Shown in pieces: positions 7,410-14,219 of a stretch of 18,898 nucleotides of DNA (positions are counted from its first letter, which is position 1; every line of letters begins with the position of its first letter). The notes beneath the pieces were generated by a model that was not told the DNA's origin, made no database searches, and saw only the letters and a list, made by a program, of their open reading frames with translations. Source of the DNA: Chloroflexota bacterium (GTDB taxonomy: Bacteria; Chloroflexota; Dehalococcoidia; Dehalococcoidales; UBA2162). A program made the translations under genes and the position numbers. The DNA is taken from positions 1-18,898 of the forward strand of contig JACPSA010000115.1 of NCBI GenBank assembly GCA_016193545.1, written 5' to 3'.

Positions 7410-7793
7410 TCAACTTATGCTTTTGGCAATACTCTTTAAAATCGCCAGGATGCCGATAACGGCACGTTGTGTGTCGACTGGCTCCTGAGCTAATACCCTG
7501 GCGACATACGGGTCCAGTCGGTCGCCGCCGTAGGCCGGGCTTTTCTCAGCGACCATAGGAGATTGAGGGGACAGGTATCCGGCTAAGGTAAAGAGTTCAT
7601 CTTCCTCAAAACCCAGGGGCTTGGCGATTCTCTGCAGAATGTGGGCTGAGGGGAAGCGCTCCCCCCTCTCGATGCGGCCAAGATGTGATGCCGATACACC
7701 TGATTTGGCGGCTATCTCTTGTAGTGTCAGGTATAGAGAAACCCTTTGTTGCTTGATTATTCCACCGAGGTGACCTCGGTAATTGCTGACCAC
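7410..7793 (-). CDS. XRE-family transcriptional regulator
   Basis: A 127-residue DNA-binding regulator. From the chosen GTG at 7793 the protein begins VSNYRGHLGGIIKQQR. The helix-turn-helix lies over about residues 22-44 (LTLQEIAAKSGVSASHLGRIERG), followed by FPSAHILQRIAKPLGFEEDELFTLAGYLS. The C-terminal part (DPYVARVLAQEPVDTQRAVIGILAILKSIAKSIS) is a helical tail typical of this family in Dehalococcoidia. The frame is open to 7868, but bases 7801-7829 form the promoter, so the first 25 codons of the longer frame would lie inside it. The gene directly precedes the nuclease gene and likely controls that operon, and perhaps itself through the palindrome at 7764-7780. Confidence 0.8.
   Translation of the reverse strand: MVSNYRGHLGGIIKQQRVSLYLTLQEIAAKSGVSASHLGRIERGERFPSAHILQRIAKPLGFEEDELFTLAGYLSPQSPMVAEKSPAYGGDRLDPYVARVLAQEPVDTQRAVIGILAILKSIAKSIS
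7764..7780. promoter_or_regulatory. 17-bp palindrome, candidate autoregulatory operator
   Basis: ACCGAGGT (7764-7771), one central G and ACCTCGGT (7773-7780) form a perfect palindrome. It lies 11-27 bases inside the XRE reading frame, just downstream of the predicted transcript start, where a bound regulator would block elongation. It codes for YRGHLGG, a segment I believe is conserved in this protein family, so the palindrome could be a by-product of codon choice. Confidence 0.4.
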
Positions 7794-7800
7794 AGCCCCG

Positions 7801-7829
7801 ATTGTAATTCGCCAAGTGGCAAATGTCAA
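7801..7829 (-). promoter_or_regulatory. near-consensus promoter of the XRE gene, predicted leaderless
   Basis: On the minus strand, TTGACA (complement of 7824-7829), a 17-base spacer and TACAAT (complement of 7801-7806) form a near-consensus sigma-70-type promoter. The GTG start at 7793-7791 begins eight bases after the -10 box, so transcription would start at or within about two bases of the start codon. The spacer holds the 10-bp palindrome GCCAAGTGGC (7811-7820), a possible operator. Confidence 0.6.
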
Positions 7830-7834
7830 ATTGC

Positions 7835-7863
7835 TTGACGGTTGAGACGGAAGATTGTACAAT
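7835..7863 (+). promoter_or_regulatory. divergent forward promoter P1 toward rpsU
   Basis: TTGACG (7835-7840), 17 bases and TACAAT (7858-7863) point rightward. The -35 box lies five bases from the -35 box of the XRE promoter, so the two are back to back, and the two -35 boxes form an inverted repeat (GTCAA...TTGAC). A regulator binding here could control both directions. Confidence 0.5.
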
Positions 7864-7920
7864 GGCACTGCTTAGATAAATAGCCTGGAAGTTCGTCCCG
7901 ATGTCATCGTTGCCGATTTC

Positions 7921-7950
7921 TTGACAGAAGTGCCTTAAGCTGGCTACAAT
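7921..7950 (+). promoter_or_regulatory. forward promoter P2 for rpsU-yqeY
   Basis: TTGACA (7921-7926), an 18-base spacer and TACAAT (7945-7950) match the -35 box fully and the -10 box at five of six bases. Transcription would start near 7957 and give a leader of about 67 bases before the rpsU start at 8024. Confidence 0.55.
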
Positions 7951-8023
7951 GAGGCTGGTGTTATTGTCTATTCAGGCTAAGAATCAATTGTCGTCGCTAA
8001 GTAAGAAGGAGGGTTGAGGCTAA

Positions 8024-8212
8024 TTGACTGGTGTGTTCGCAGGTAATAACGAGAGCTTTGAGAGTTTGCTCAAGCGGTTTAACCGGAGGGTGCAACAGTC
8101 TGGCATTCTATCCGAGATACGTCACCGTGAATACTTTGAGAAACCCAGCGTCAAGCGTAAGCGGAAGGAAGCGGCCAGGAGACGTAAAGCTACGCGAGTA
8201 GCGGCTAAGTAA
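8024..8212 (+). CDS. rpsU: 30S ribosomal protein S21
   Basis: S21 binds the small ribosomal subunit near the mRNA exit and the 16S anti-Shine-Dalgarno end. The 62-residue sequence has the family's NESFESLLKRFNRRVQQSGILSEIRHREYFEKPSVKRKRKEAARRRKA, with the basic C-terminal tail, and its length is normal (about 58-70). The start is TTG at 8024, with AGGAGG (8007-8012) and a nearer GAGG (8016-8019). An in-frame GTG at 8033 is too far from these sites. The gene is expressed from promoters P1 and P2 and is followed after eleven bases by a yqeY-like gene, a pairing seen in many bacteria. Confidence 0.92.
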   Translation: MTGVFAGNNESFESLLKRFNRRVQQSGILSEIRHREYFEKPSVKRKRKEAARRRKATRVAAK

Positions 8213-8223
8213 AGCTATTTTAG

Positions 8224-8685
8224 TTGCAGGTTAAGGTGGAAGCAAATTTAAAGGTAAGACTGGACAATGACCTTAAGCAGGCGATGAGGAGCGGGGATAA
8301 GGTCAGGCGGTCCATTATTCGCCTAGTGTTATCCTCTGTGCATAACGCCGAAATTGCCCGGCTAGCGACTCTGGAAGACAGTGACATTCTCGGCATTATT
8401 GCCAAGGAAGTCAGGCAGCATCAGGAGAGTATCGACGCCTTCAAACAGGGAAATCGACCTGACCTGGTGGCTCAGGAAGAGGCAGAAATGACGGTACTCC
8501 ATGAGTATTTGCCTCAACAGATGACACGGGATGAGATTATGACTGAAGCCCGCCTGATTATTGCGGAAGTAGGCGCACAGGGACCTGCCGATAAAGGCAA
8601 GGTGATGCCTAAGTTAATTGCTCATCTTAAAGGCAGAGCAGACGGCCGGGAGATAAATACGGTGGTGACCGAGCTACTGCGCTAG
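8224..8685 (+). CDS. yqeY: GatB/YqeY domain-containing protein
   Basis: A YqeY-family protein, about 150 residues, related to the tRNA-binding tail domain of GatB, the glutamyl-tRNA amidotransferase B subunit. Family hallmarks are visible: LDNDLKQAMRSGDKVRRSIIRLVLSSVHNAEI, a helix with KEVRQHQESIDAFKQGNRPDLVAQEEAEM, LHEYLPQQMTRDEI and the C-terminal KGKVMPKLIAHLKGRADGREINTVVTELL. A free-standing YqeY has no established reaction. The TTG at 8224 lacks a clear ribosome binding site; GTG 8236, with AGG a few bases before, would give a 149-residue protein of the usual size and may be the true start. It follows rpsU closely and is likely co-transcribed. Confidence 0.9.
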   Translation: MQVKVEANLKVRLDNDLKQAMRSGDKVRRSIIRLVLSSVHNAEIARLATLEDSDILGIIAKEVRQHQESIDAFKQGNRPDLVAQEEAEMTVLHEYLPQQMTRDEIMTEARLIIAEVGAQGPADKGKVMPKLIAHLKGRADGREINTVVTELLR

Positions 8686-8978
8686 GACTTGGTATCGGTA
8701 TTATCTCTTCAATACTTACATTCCTTCCTCCTGTTAATCAAAACATCGTTTCAAATCCCTCCAGTTAAATCTCTAGTTCTCAAGAGATGTGAGAGCAGGT
8801 TTCTCTCACCAGGTCGGTATTCATTGCATTCTTTGATATCTTGGTCTGTGTTGCCGGTTAGCTCCGTGCGTTTTTGGCCAGTTTTCCATGATTAATTAAA
8901 ACTCGGCCAAATTGACAAATTCCCCAAAAAGATGTAGAAAACTAGCACGGAATAAAAATAAAAAGGAGGGGAGTTGAC
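8686..8978. other. intergenic region: hairpin and one promoter, no gene seen
   Basis: GTGAGAG (8789-8795) and CTCTCAC (8803-8809) form a perfect 7-bp stem, without a T-run afterwards, so it is not a standard terminator. A promoter candidate lies at 8912-8940. The short open frames on either strand show no protein-like pattern. Confidence 0.5.
8912..8940 (+). promoter_or_regulatory. candidate promoter of the 161-residue protein gene
   Basis: TTGACA (8912-8917), a 17-base spacer and TAGAAA (8935-8940). The -35 box is a full match and the -10 box matches four of six bases. The start would fall near 8947, leaving a leader of about 30 bases with GGAGG (8965-8969) before ATG 8979. Confidence 0.4.
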
Positions 8979-9464
8979 ATGAAGATGCAGGTCTGGAATG
9001 GCCAGTTCGCCAATCACTATATGTACGGGATATGGCGGGCTATCTCTGAGATGCTGCCGAGGGAAACCGGAGAAGCTATCCTGGAGCGAACTTCAGAGAT
9101 TGTCTTTGACGAAATCCAGAAGGAACAGGGAATTAATGAGACCGAACCTATGGCGCTTCTGCAACGCCTGGCCAGGTATTTTGAGGATATGGGTTATGCT
9201 GAGGAGACTATCGAACCCATAGGGCCCTACGAATTGAAGCGCAGCATGACTAACCTCACTCTGACCGACTGCCCGGCCAAGCTGGGGAAAGAAGGGCATA
9301 TCATCCCGGGGCCGTCTCATCACATTATGTGGGCGGCTCTAAAGAAACAATGCGGCTTGAAGGTGGTCCCTAAGCCCATTCCCGGCGGTGCTTCTCCTTA
9401 TCAAGAGGGTGTACCCCCGCATAAATGGGTCTTCCGCAGCCACTGGGTCCTGGAGAAGATTTAA
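8979..9464 (+). CDS. hypothetical protein of 161 residues
   Basis: I do not recognise the family. The start, ATG 8979, follows GGAGG at 8965-8969. The protein begins MKMQVWNGQFANHYMYGIWRAISEMLPRETGEAI, which reads as an amphipathic helix region, and continues with EMLPRETGEAILERTSEIVFDEIQKEQG and an acidic middle part. A strand TNLTLTDCP and a GHIIPGPSHHIMW segment (about residues 108-122) with two neighbouring His follow. A V4R-like or ligand-binding role is possible but not supported by any clear motif. No membrane segment or signal peptide is seen. It lies upstream of a divergent ureohydrolase, so a shared pathway is possible. Confidence 0.65.
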   Translation: MKMQVWNGQFANHYMYGIWRAISEMLPRETGEAILERTSEIVFDEIQKEQGINETEPMALLQRLARYFEDMGYAEETIEPIGPYELKRSMTNLTLTDCPAKLGKEGHIIPGPSHHIMWAALKKQCGLKVVPKPIPGGASPYQEGVPPHKWVFRSHWVLEKI

Positions 9465-9497
9465 CCTGACGCTCTGTCTCCTGATTTCAATAATGAG

Positions 9498-9530
9498 CTG
9501 GTGGCTTGGACCGCCAGTCCATTTTCTTGT
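9498..9530 (+). terminator. possible weak terminator or attenuator
   Basis: CTGGTGG (9498-9504) pairs with CCGCCAG (9511-9517), seven base pairs with one G-U, followed shortly by the T-rich TCCATTTTCTTGT. It sits 34 bases past the stop of the hypothetical gene and before the ureohydrolase. The stem is short, so termination would be partial at best. Confidence 0.3.
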
Positions 9531-9604
9531 ATATGCGGAATAAGGAAGATAATGATATTATTATTACTTGTAATAGTCTGGCGAATGAAATAGGAGGTGT
9601 GGTC

Positions 9605-10618
9605 ATGCTGTATCCGGAATGGCAAGCTCCCTCTTCAGGAGATTTCCCTATGATTACATCTGATACGCCCACATTTATGGGACAGCCGTACATTACCGAT
9701 GCTAAGAAGCTGAAAGGTGCCGATGCGGTTATTATTGGTAGTACCTATATGGCTACTGAATCGGATATGTACTATGGGATACCTACGGACGATTGGCGCT
9801 CGGTGGCGAAGAGGGTCAGGCAGCAATCGGTCAGGTACAGCTCCGGGTATGTCCAGGAATTCGACCTGGAAATATTTAAGCGTCTGAAACTGGTCGATTT
9901 TGGAGATGCCGAGTTGCCGTCAGAGCTCCGTCACGGACTGACTCCGGACAACATTCTCAATGCCCAACGCGCTGTCGAATTAAAGGTCAACCAGGCTCTT
10001 GATGCCGGTGCTATCCCGATAGTGCTTGGGAACAACTCTCCCTGTAGCTCGTATGCCATCGCTAAACCAATTGCGGAGAGGACTAAAGGAAATGTTGGTG
10101 TCGTCAGTATTGACACGCACTGGGATATCGGCAAAATCGACCGGCTGACCGGGGATCCCAGAATTGCCGGGGCATCCAACTGGAAAGCAAAGATGTATGA
10201 AGTTCATCGTAACATGCTCCAGAAGAACCTGGTCGAGATTGGTGAGCGGGGTATGCTCGAAGACAAAGACCGGGTCAGGGACTTTCTCAAGAAGGGGACA
10301 CACTGGTATCCGATGTGGAAGCTAAGGGAAATAGGTATTGAAGGGGTTTGCCGTGACCTCCACTATGCTCACGATGGAGCAGAGGCGGTCTACGTTCATT
10401 ATGACATGGATGTCCTCGGTAGTGAAGCACTGGGGATACTGGCCGACCCAATCGGCATGACCGACTACGAAATATTGAAGTTATCTTTTGAGGTCGGTAG
10501 AAACGGCTTCAATGGACTATCTTTCATCTGCATACCTCCCAACTCTATAGCCACGTACCGTTTCATTGTCTATATCATCATGTATATGCTGGCCGGGAAG
10601 GTTGTCGCCGGTAAGTAG
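9605..10618 (+). CDS. divergent arginase/agmatinase-family (ureohydrolase) protein
   Basis: A 337-residue protein of the ureohydrolase fold, which normally cleaves arginine, agmatine or related guanidines with two Mn ions. The start is ATG 9605 behind AGGAGG (9592-9597); the frame is open to 9506, but no binding site is there. Metal motif 2 is intact as SIDTHWDIG (D170, H172, D174), and motif 3 as YDMDVL (D267, D269). Motif 1, usually GGDHS with a His ligand, reads GNNSP at 142-146, so that His is missing. The usual DP after motif 3 is also lost (LGSE), and the late E-containing segment reads LSFICIPPNS. Catalysis by the classical mechanism is therefore doubtful; the protein may act on a different substrate or have lost activity. 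Confidence 0.75.
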   Translation: MLYPEWQAPSSGDFPMITSDTPTFMGQPYITDAKKLKGADAVIIGSTYMATESDMYYGIPTDDWRSVAKRVRQQSVRYSSGYVQEFDLEIFKRLKLVDFGDAELPSELRHGLTPDNILNAQRAVELKVNQALDAGAIPIVLGNNSPCSSYAIAKPIAERTKGNVGVVSIDTHWDIGKIDRLTGDPRIAGASNWKAKMYEVHRNMLQKNLVEIGERGMLEDKDRVRDFLKKGTHWYPMWKLREIGIEGVCRDLHYAHDGAEAVYVHYDMDVLGSEALGILADPIGMTDYEILKLSFEVGRNGFNGLSFICIPPNSIATYRFIVYIIMYMLAGKVVAGK

Positions 10619-10645
10619 ATTCCGGTAGCCTGTCCGGTTAGATGA

Positions 10646-10826
10646 CGTTCTATTTTGGTTGATTACTCAAACTCGCCTTCAACCTCACCCCCTAACCCCC
10701 TCTCCATTCTTGGAGGGGGGGAAGAGATTTTGGAGAGGGGGCTTCGCCCCCTCCCTCTTCTTTTACTCCCCTTCCCTTGAAAGGGAAGGGGTCAGGGGAT
10801 AGGTTGTTATCAACCAAAAGAAAACG
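10646..10826 (-). repeat. inverted copy C of the double-hairpin repeat, MITE-like with terminal inverted repeats
   Basis: The ends TTTTGGTTGAT (10653-10663) and ATCAACCAAAA (10809-10819) are perfect 11-bp inverted repeats, inside a 21-bp imperfect pair (10646-10666 and 10806-10826, 18 of 21 matching). Inside lie hairpins with arms at 10696-10706/10711-10721, 10736-10742/10746-10752 and 10768-10778/10781-10791. Read on the minus strand, part of it aligns with copy A (AAAATCTCTTCCCCCC and GGGGGTGAGGTTG). No target-site duplication is evident and no transposase is present. Confidence 0.7.
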
Positions 10827-11005
10827 CTGCCTCCGGTTGTGGCTGGTATACAAACCAGTGATGGTGTGTTATATTATAACTAGATTATGACTCAGTTGTT
10901 GACGACATGGCATAATCATAGACCAAGTTCGAATAGAATATTCGTATCTGGAGAGGGGCATTAGCCCCTCTAATAGTATCTGCCTGGTTTAAGGGTTATC
11001 GTTTA
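10827..11005. other. leader region of purL: half-copy hairpin, no gene
   Basis: AGAGGGGC (10952-10959), ATTA and GCCCCTCT (10964-10971) form a perfect 8-bp hairpin identical in style to hairpin 1 of the repeat family. Just before it CGAATA (10930-10935) and TATTCG (10939-10944) pair over six bases. No full promoter is found; TTGACG (10899-10904) and CATAAT (10911-10916) are too close to pair. The structure could attenuate purL expression, but no riboswitch core is recognisable. Confidence 0.5.
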
Positions 11006-13885
11006 ATGCATCGAGTGGAAGTTAGCTTGAAGAGTCACCTGCCGGATGCCAGAGGGCTCGGTCTGGTGAGAGATATGCATGACTTGGGTATCACCACCAT
11101 TACCAAAGTTGGTGTTGTTGATGTCTACTGGCTGGATGCCGACCTGCCGTCAGATGAGCTGGACTTAATCTGCCGGGGTCTGCTGGCTGACCCGGTGACC
11201 CAGCACTATCATTGTGAGTCTGTTTTTTCCGTTGCCGGTGAGGTGGATACTGATTACCATACCGTCGAGGTTACTTACAATGCCGGTGTCACCGACCCGG
11301 TTGAAGCTACTATCGGCAAAGCGATTCGTGATTTGGGAGTTAGTGGTGTCAGGGCGGTGAAAACAGCCAAGCGCTATCTGCTCCAGGGGCGTCTGGATGA
11401 AAAGCAGCTTGAGGTTATCTGTAATCGACTTCTGGTAAACCCTATTATCCAGCATGTCGTCAGACCCGGGGAAATCGGCTTCCCCCAAAATCCTCAGTAT
11501 CGATTCAGGTTAAATCAAATAGATATTCTGGGACAGGATAGGGTTAGCCTTCTATCGGTCAGGCAGCAGTTCGGCTTTAATGAAGATGAGTTTAAGGCAA
11601 TTATTGCCTATTTCCGCCAGCAGGGACGCAACCCCTTTGATGTGGAGTTGGAGACTCTGGCGCAAACCTGGTCCGAACACTGTGTCCACAAGACCTTTAA
11701 GGCTAAAATCTCTTTCGGTGGGAAGACTATTAACAACTTGCTCAAGAGCACTATCGTTAAGGCGACCAATGAGCTGGCTAAACCGTGGTGTCTTTCCGTC
11801 TTTGAGGATAATGCCGGGGTCATTGATTTTGATGGTCACTGGGCGTTGTGTTTTAAGGTGGAGACTCATAATCATCCCTCGGCGGTTGAGCCTTATGGCG
11901 GCGCCTCAACTGGCATCGGCGGTGTGGTGCGCGACCCGTTGGGTACGGGGTTGGGTGCCAGGCCAATATTGAATACCGATGTCTTCTGTTTCGCTCCTCC
12001 TGACTTCCCCTATGAGAAGGTACCTAGGGGTGTTTTACATCCGCGCCGTATCTTTAAAGGCGTTCGGGCCGGTGTCGCCGACTATGGCAACCGTCTGGGA
12101 ATTCCTACCCTTAACGGGGCAATACTCTTCGATGAGCGTTATCTGGCTAATCCGCTGGTCTTCTGCGGAACACTGGGTTTATTGCCGGGGAAGCTGGCTA
12201 AACGGGGACAGCAAAAGCCGGGCGACTTAGTGGTAGTGGTCGGAGGCAGGACCGGGCGTGATGGCATTCATGGTGTCACCTTTGCTTCCGAGCAGCTTAC
12301 TGAAGAGTCCAGCGCCGTTTCTTATAGCTCGGTCCAGGTTGGTAATGCTATTGTCGAGAAGAAGGTGATTGATATTCTGCTGCAGGCTAGAGACCGCGGA
12401 CTGTATCGCCGAATAACTGATTGTGGTGGTGGTGGGCTTTCCTCGGCGGTTGGTGAGATGGCTGCCGAAACAGGGGTCTCTGTCTACCTAGATAAGGTCC
12501 CGCTGAAATATGCCGGGCTATCCTATTCGGAAATATGGGTCTCTGAATCTCAAGAGCGCATGGTGCTGGCGGTCCCGCCGGAATGCGTTGCCGAATTGAT
12601 GACTCTTTTTGCCAGTGAAGATGTTGACGCGGCCGTCATTGGTGAGTTTAATGATGACCGCCGGCTCAGGCTTCTTTATCAGGGCAACCTGGTGGGTGAC
12701 CTGAGTTTGGAATTCTTGCATGAGGGTCGGCCCCAGTTGCAGAGAGAGGCGGTGTGGCAGCCACCGAGATATACCGAGCCTGATTTTGCCAGTTCTCCGG
12801 ATTTGACTGGTGCTCTGCTGTCGATTCTTGGCTCCTGGGATGTGTGCAGCAAAGAGTGGGTTATCCGCCAGTATGACCATGAGGTGCAGGGGGGCAGTGT
12901 CCTAAAGCCTCTGGTGGGGAAGAATAATGATGGGCCCGGTGATGCCGCCATTATCCGGCCGCTGCTGGATTCTGAAAAGGGGGCTATTGTCGCCAATGGT
13001 ATTAACCCCAAATACGGCCAGATTGACCCATACTGGATGGCAGCATCGGCTATTGATGAAGTGCTGCGGCAGATTGTTGCCGTTGGTGGTAACCTGGGTA
13101 AAGTAGCCTTGCTGGATAATTTCTGCTGGGGCAATACTGACCGGCCAGATATGCTGGGGGCTTTAGTCCGTGCCGCTCAGGCGTGTTACGATATGGCTAC
13201 TGTCTATCAGGCGCCGTTTATTTCGGGGAAGGATAGCCTCTACAATGAGTTTCAAATCGACGATGAGATTATCTCTATCCCGCATACCTTGCTTATCTCG
13301 GCAATCAGTGTTATAGAAGATGTTAATTGCGCCATATCGATGGACTTCAAACAGGCCGGCGACCTGGTCTATATTGTCGGCAGTACCCAGAATGAGCTGG
13401 GTGGCTCTGAATATTTGAAACTTAAAGGTTTTGTTGGCAACGATGTCCCTAAAGTAAATCCGCGCCGGGCAAAAGAGTTGATGGATAAGCTAAGCACGGC
13501 CACGGAGAAAGGCCTGGTCAAGGCCTGTCATGACTGTAGCGAGGGTGGTATCGGGGTGGCTGTTGCCGAGATGGCTTTTGCCGGCGGGCTGGGTGTTAAA
13601 ATTCAGTTGAAGGCGGTGCCACTGGGTGAGCCGATAGACCGTGAGGACTTTATCCTCTTCTCCGAATCAAACAGTCGTTTCCTGGTGGAAGTAGCTGCGG
13701 AGAACCAGAAAGCGTTTGAGAAAGTAATGAAAGGCACCAGCTCGAAGAGCCTTGTCGACTTGGCAGTAATTGGTCGGGTTACTGAGGATGAGGTACTGGA
13801 AATATACGGGCGGGACGGCAGCAAGGTTGTCGCTGTTTCCCTGGCTGATTTAAAGGAAGCCTGGCAGAAACCTTTGAGGTGGTAG
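11006..13885 (+). CDS. purL: phosphoribosylformylglycinamidine synthase, PurL subunit, with PurS-like N-terminal pair
   Basis: FGAM synthase turns FGAR, glutamine and ATP into FGAM, step four of purine synthesis. This 959-residue protein starts at ATG 11006. Residues 1-70 and 84-151 are two related modules (x-VEV..., DLG(I/V), ICxRLLxxPxxQH), resembling PurS. The catalytic core follows: WSEHCVHKTF (residues 222-231), VETHNHPSAVEPYGGASTG, GGRTGRDGIHGVTFAS, ITDCGGGGLSSAVGEM, ISGKDSLYNEF, CHDCSEGGIGVAVAEMAF and FSESNSRFLVEV. It lacks a glutaminase domain, which is supplied by PurQ downstream. It is longer than the roughly 600-740-residue small PurL and shorter than the fused 1,300-residue form. 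The gene is followed 18 bases later by a 70-residue gene, then purQ. Confidence 0.93.
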   Translation: MHRVEVSLKSHLPDARGLGLVRDMHDLGITTITKVGVVDVYWLDADLPSDELDLICRGLLADPVTQHYHCESVFSVAGEVDTDYHTVEVTYNAGVTDPVEATIGKAIRDLGVSGVRAVKTAKRYLLQGRLDEKQLEVICNRLLVNPIIQHVVRPGEIGFPQNPQYRFRLNQIDILGQDRVSLLSVRQQFGFNEDEFKAIIAYFRQQGRNPFDVELETLAQTWSEHCVHKTFKAKISFGGKTINNLLKSTIVKATNELAKPWCLSVFEDNAGVIDFDGHWALCFKVETHNHPSAVEPYGGASTGIGGVVRDPLGTGLGARPILNTDVFCFAPPDFPYEKVPRGVLHPRRIFKGVRAGVADYGNRLGIPTLNGAILFDERYLANPLVFCGTLGLLPGKLAKRGQQKPGDLVVVVGGRTGRDGIHGVTFASEQLTEESSAVSYSSVQVGNAIVEKKVIDILLQARDRGLYRRITDCGGGGLSSAVGEMAAETGVSVYLDKVPLKYAGLSYSEIWVSESQERMVLAVPPECVAELMTLFASEDVDAAVIGEFNDDRRLRLLYQGNLVGDLSLEFLHEGRPQLQREAVWQPPRYTEPDFASSPDLTGALLSILGSWDVCSKEWVIRQYDHEVQGGSVLKPLVGKNNDGPGDAAIIRPLLDSEKGAIVANGINPKYGQIDPYWMAASAIDEVLRQIVAVGGNLGKVALLDNFCWGNTDRPDMLGALVRAAQACYDMATVYQAPFISGKDSLYNEFQIDDEIISIPHTLLISAISVIEDVNCAISMDFKQAGDLVYIVGSTQNELGGSEYLKLKGFVGNDVPKVNPRRAKELMDKLSTATEKGLVKACHDCSEGGIGVAVAEMAFAGGLGVKIQLKAVPLGEPIDREDFILFSESNSRFLVEVAAENQKAFEKVMKGTSSKSLVDLAVIGRVTEDEVLEIYGRDGSKVVAVSLADLKEAWQKPLRW

Positions 13886-13903
13886 GTTTGAAAGGAGGTA
13901 CTA

Positions 13904-14116
13904 TTGCCAAAATTTGTTCAACTCGTTACTTTTGAATCTACGGGAGGTAAGTTTGACGAGAGGAAGGATACTAATAGGATTAATGAATTCTTGGAGGTGC
14001 TTCAAACCAATGGTGCGATAATCATAAGTGTTACTCCTTCCCTTGGTGGTCAGGCGGCAAAGACTTCTGCGGTCTACGTCATAACTTATGAGGCACCTTC
14101 GCCTATTTCTCTATAA
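13904..14116 (+). CDS. 70-residue protein of unknown function in the purine operon
   Basis: The protein runs from TTG 13904, with AGGAGG at 13893-13898 deciding the start. It begins MPKFVQLVTFESTGGKFDERKDTNR, then a helix INEFLEVLQTNG, a strand AIIISVTPSLGG and VYVITYEAP. The beta-alpha-beta layout and the place between purL and purQ recall PurS, but no PurS pattern is convincing and the gap is filled by a PurS-like pair already fused in PurL. It could be a regulator, a small stabilising partner or an unrelated passenger. It is not a shadow frame: it has its own strong ribosome binding site and co-directional neighbours. Confidence 0.55.
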   Translation: MPKFVQLVTFESTGGKFDERKDTNRINEFLEVLQTNGAIIISVTPSLGGQAAKTSAVYVITYEAPSPISL

Positions 14117-14120
14117 CTAT

Positions 14121-14210
14121 AGGGCGTTAAAGAGGGACGAAGTCCCTCTTAAGAAAAACCGTTTCCCTCTCCCCTTGGCAAGATGAGAGGGACAAAGGGT
14201 GAGGGGTTAA
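14121..14210 (+). repeat. double-hairpin intergenic repeat, copy D
   Basis: Hairpin 1 has 9-bp arms AAGAGGGAC (14130-14138) and GTCCCTCTT (14142-14150) around GAA. Hairpin 2 has 8-bp arms TCCCTCTC (14164-14171) and GAGAGGGA (14185-14192). The end AAAGGGTGAGGGGTTAAA (14194-14211) lies directly before purQ, and its GAGGGG may help start translation. The copy fills the gap between the 70-residue gene and purQ inside an operon. Confidence 0.8.
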
Positions 14211-14219
14211 AAGAGTTTG

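Noticed and set aside
8689..8895. 68-residue plus-strand open frame
   Set aside because: Its Leu/Ser-rich sequence looks like translated non-coding DNA, and there is no binding site before it.
9506..9604. Upstream extension of the ureohydrolase frame
   Set aside because: AGGAGG at 9592-9597 sets the start at ATG 9605; the extension has no binding site.
10827..11005. Purine riboswitch before purL
   Set aside because: Only simple hairpins are visible; no conserved purine-aptamer core or three-way junction can be drawn.
13904..14116. PurS
   Set aside because: Size and position fit, but the sequence lacks the PurS pattern, and PurS-like modules are already fused to PurL.
3351..14210. CRISPR array
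   Set aside because: Repeat copies are kilobases apart, differ in sequence and have no regular spacers.
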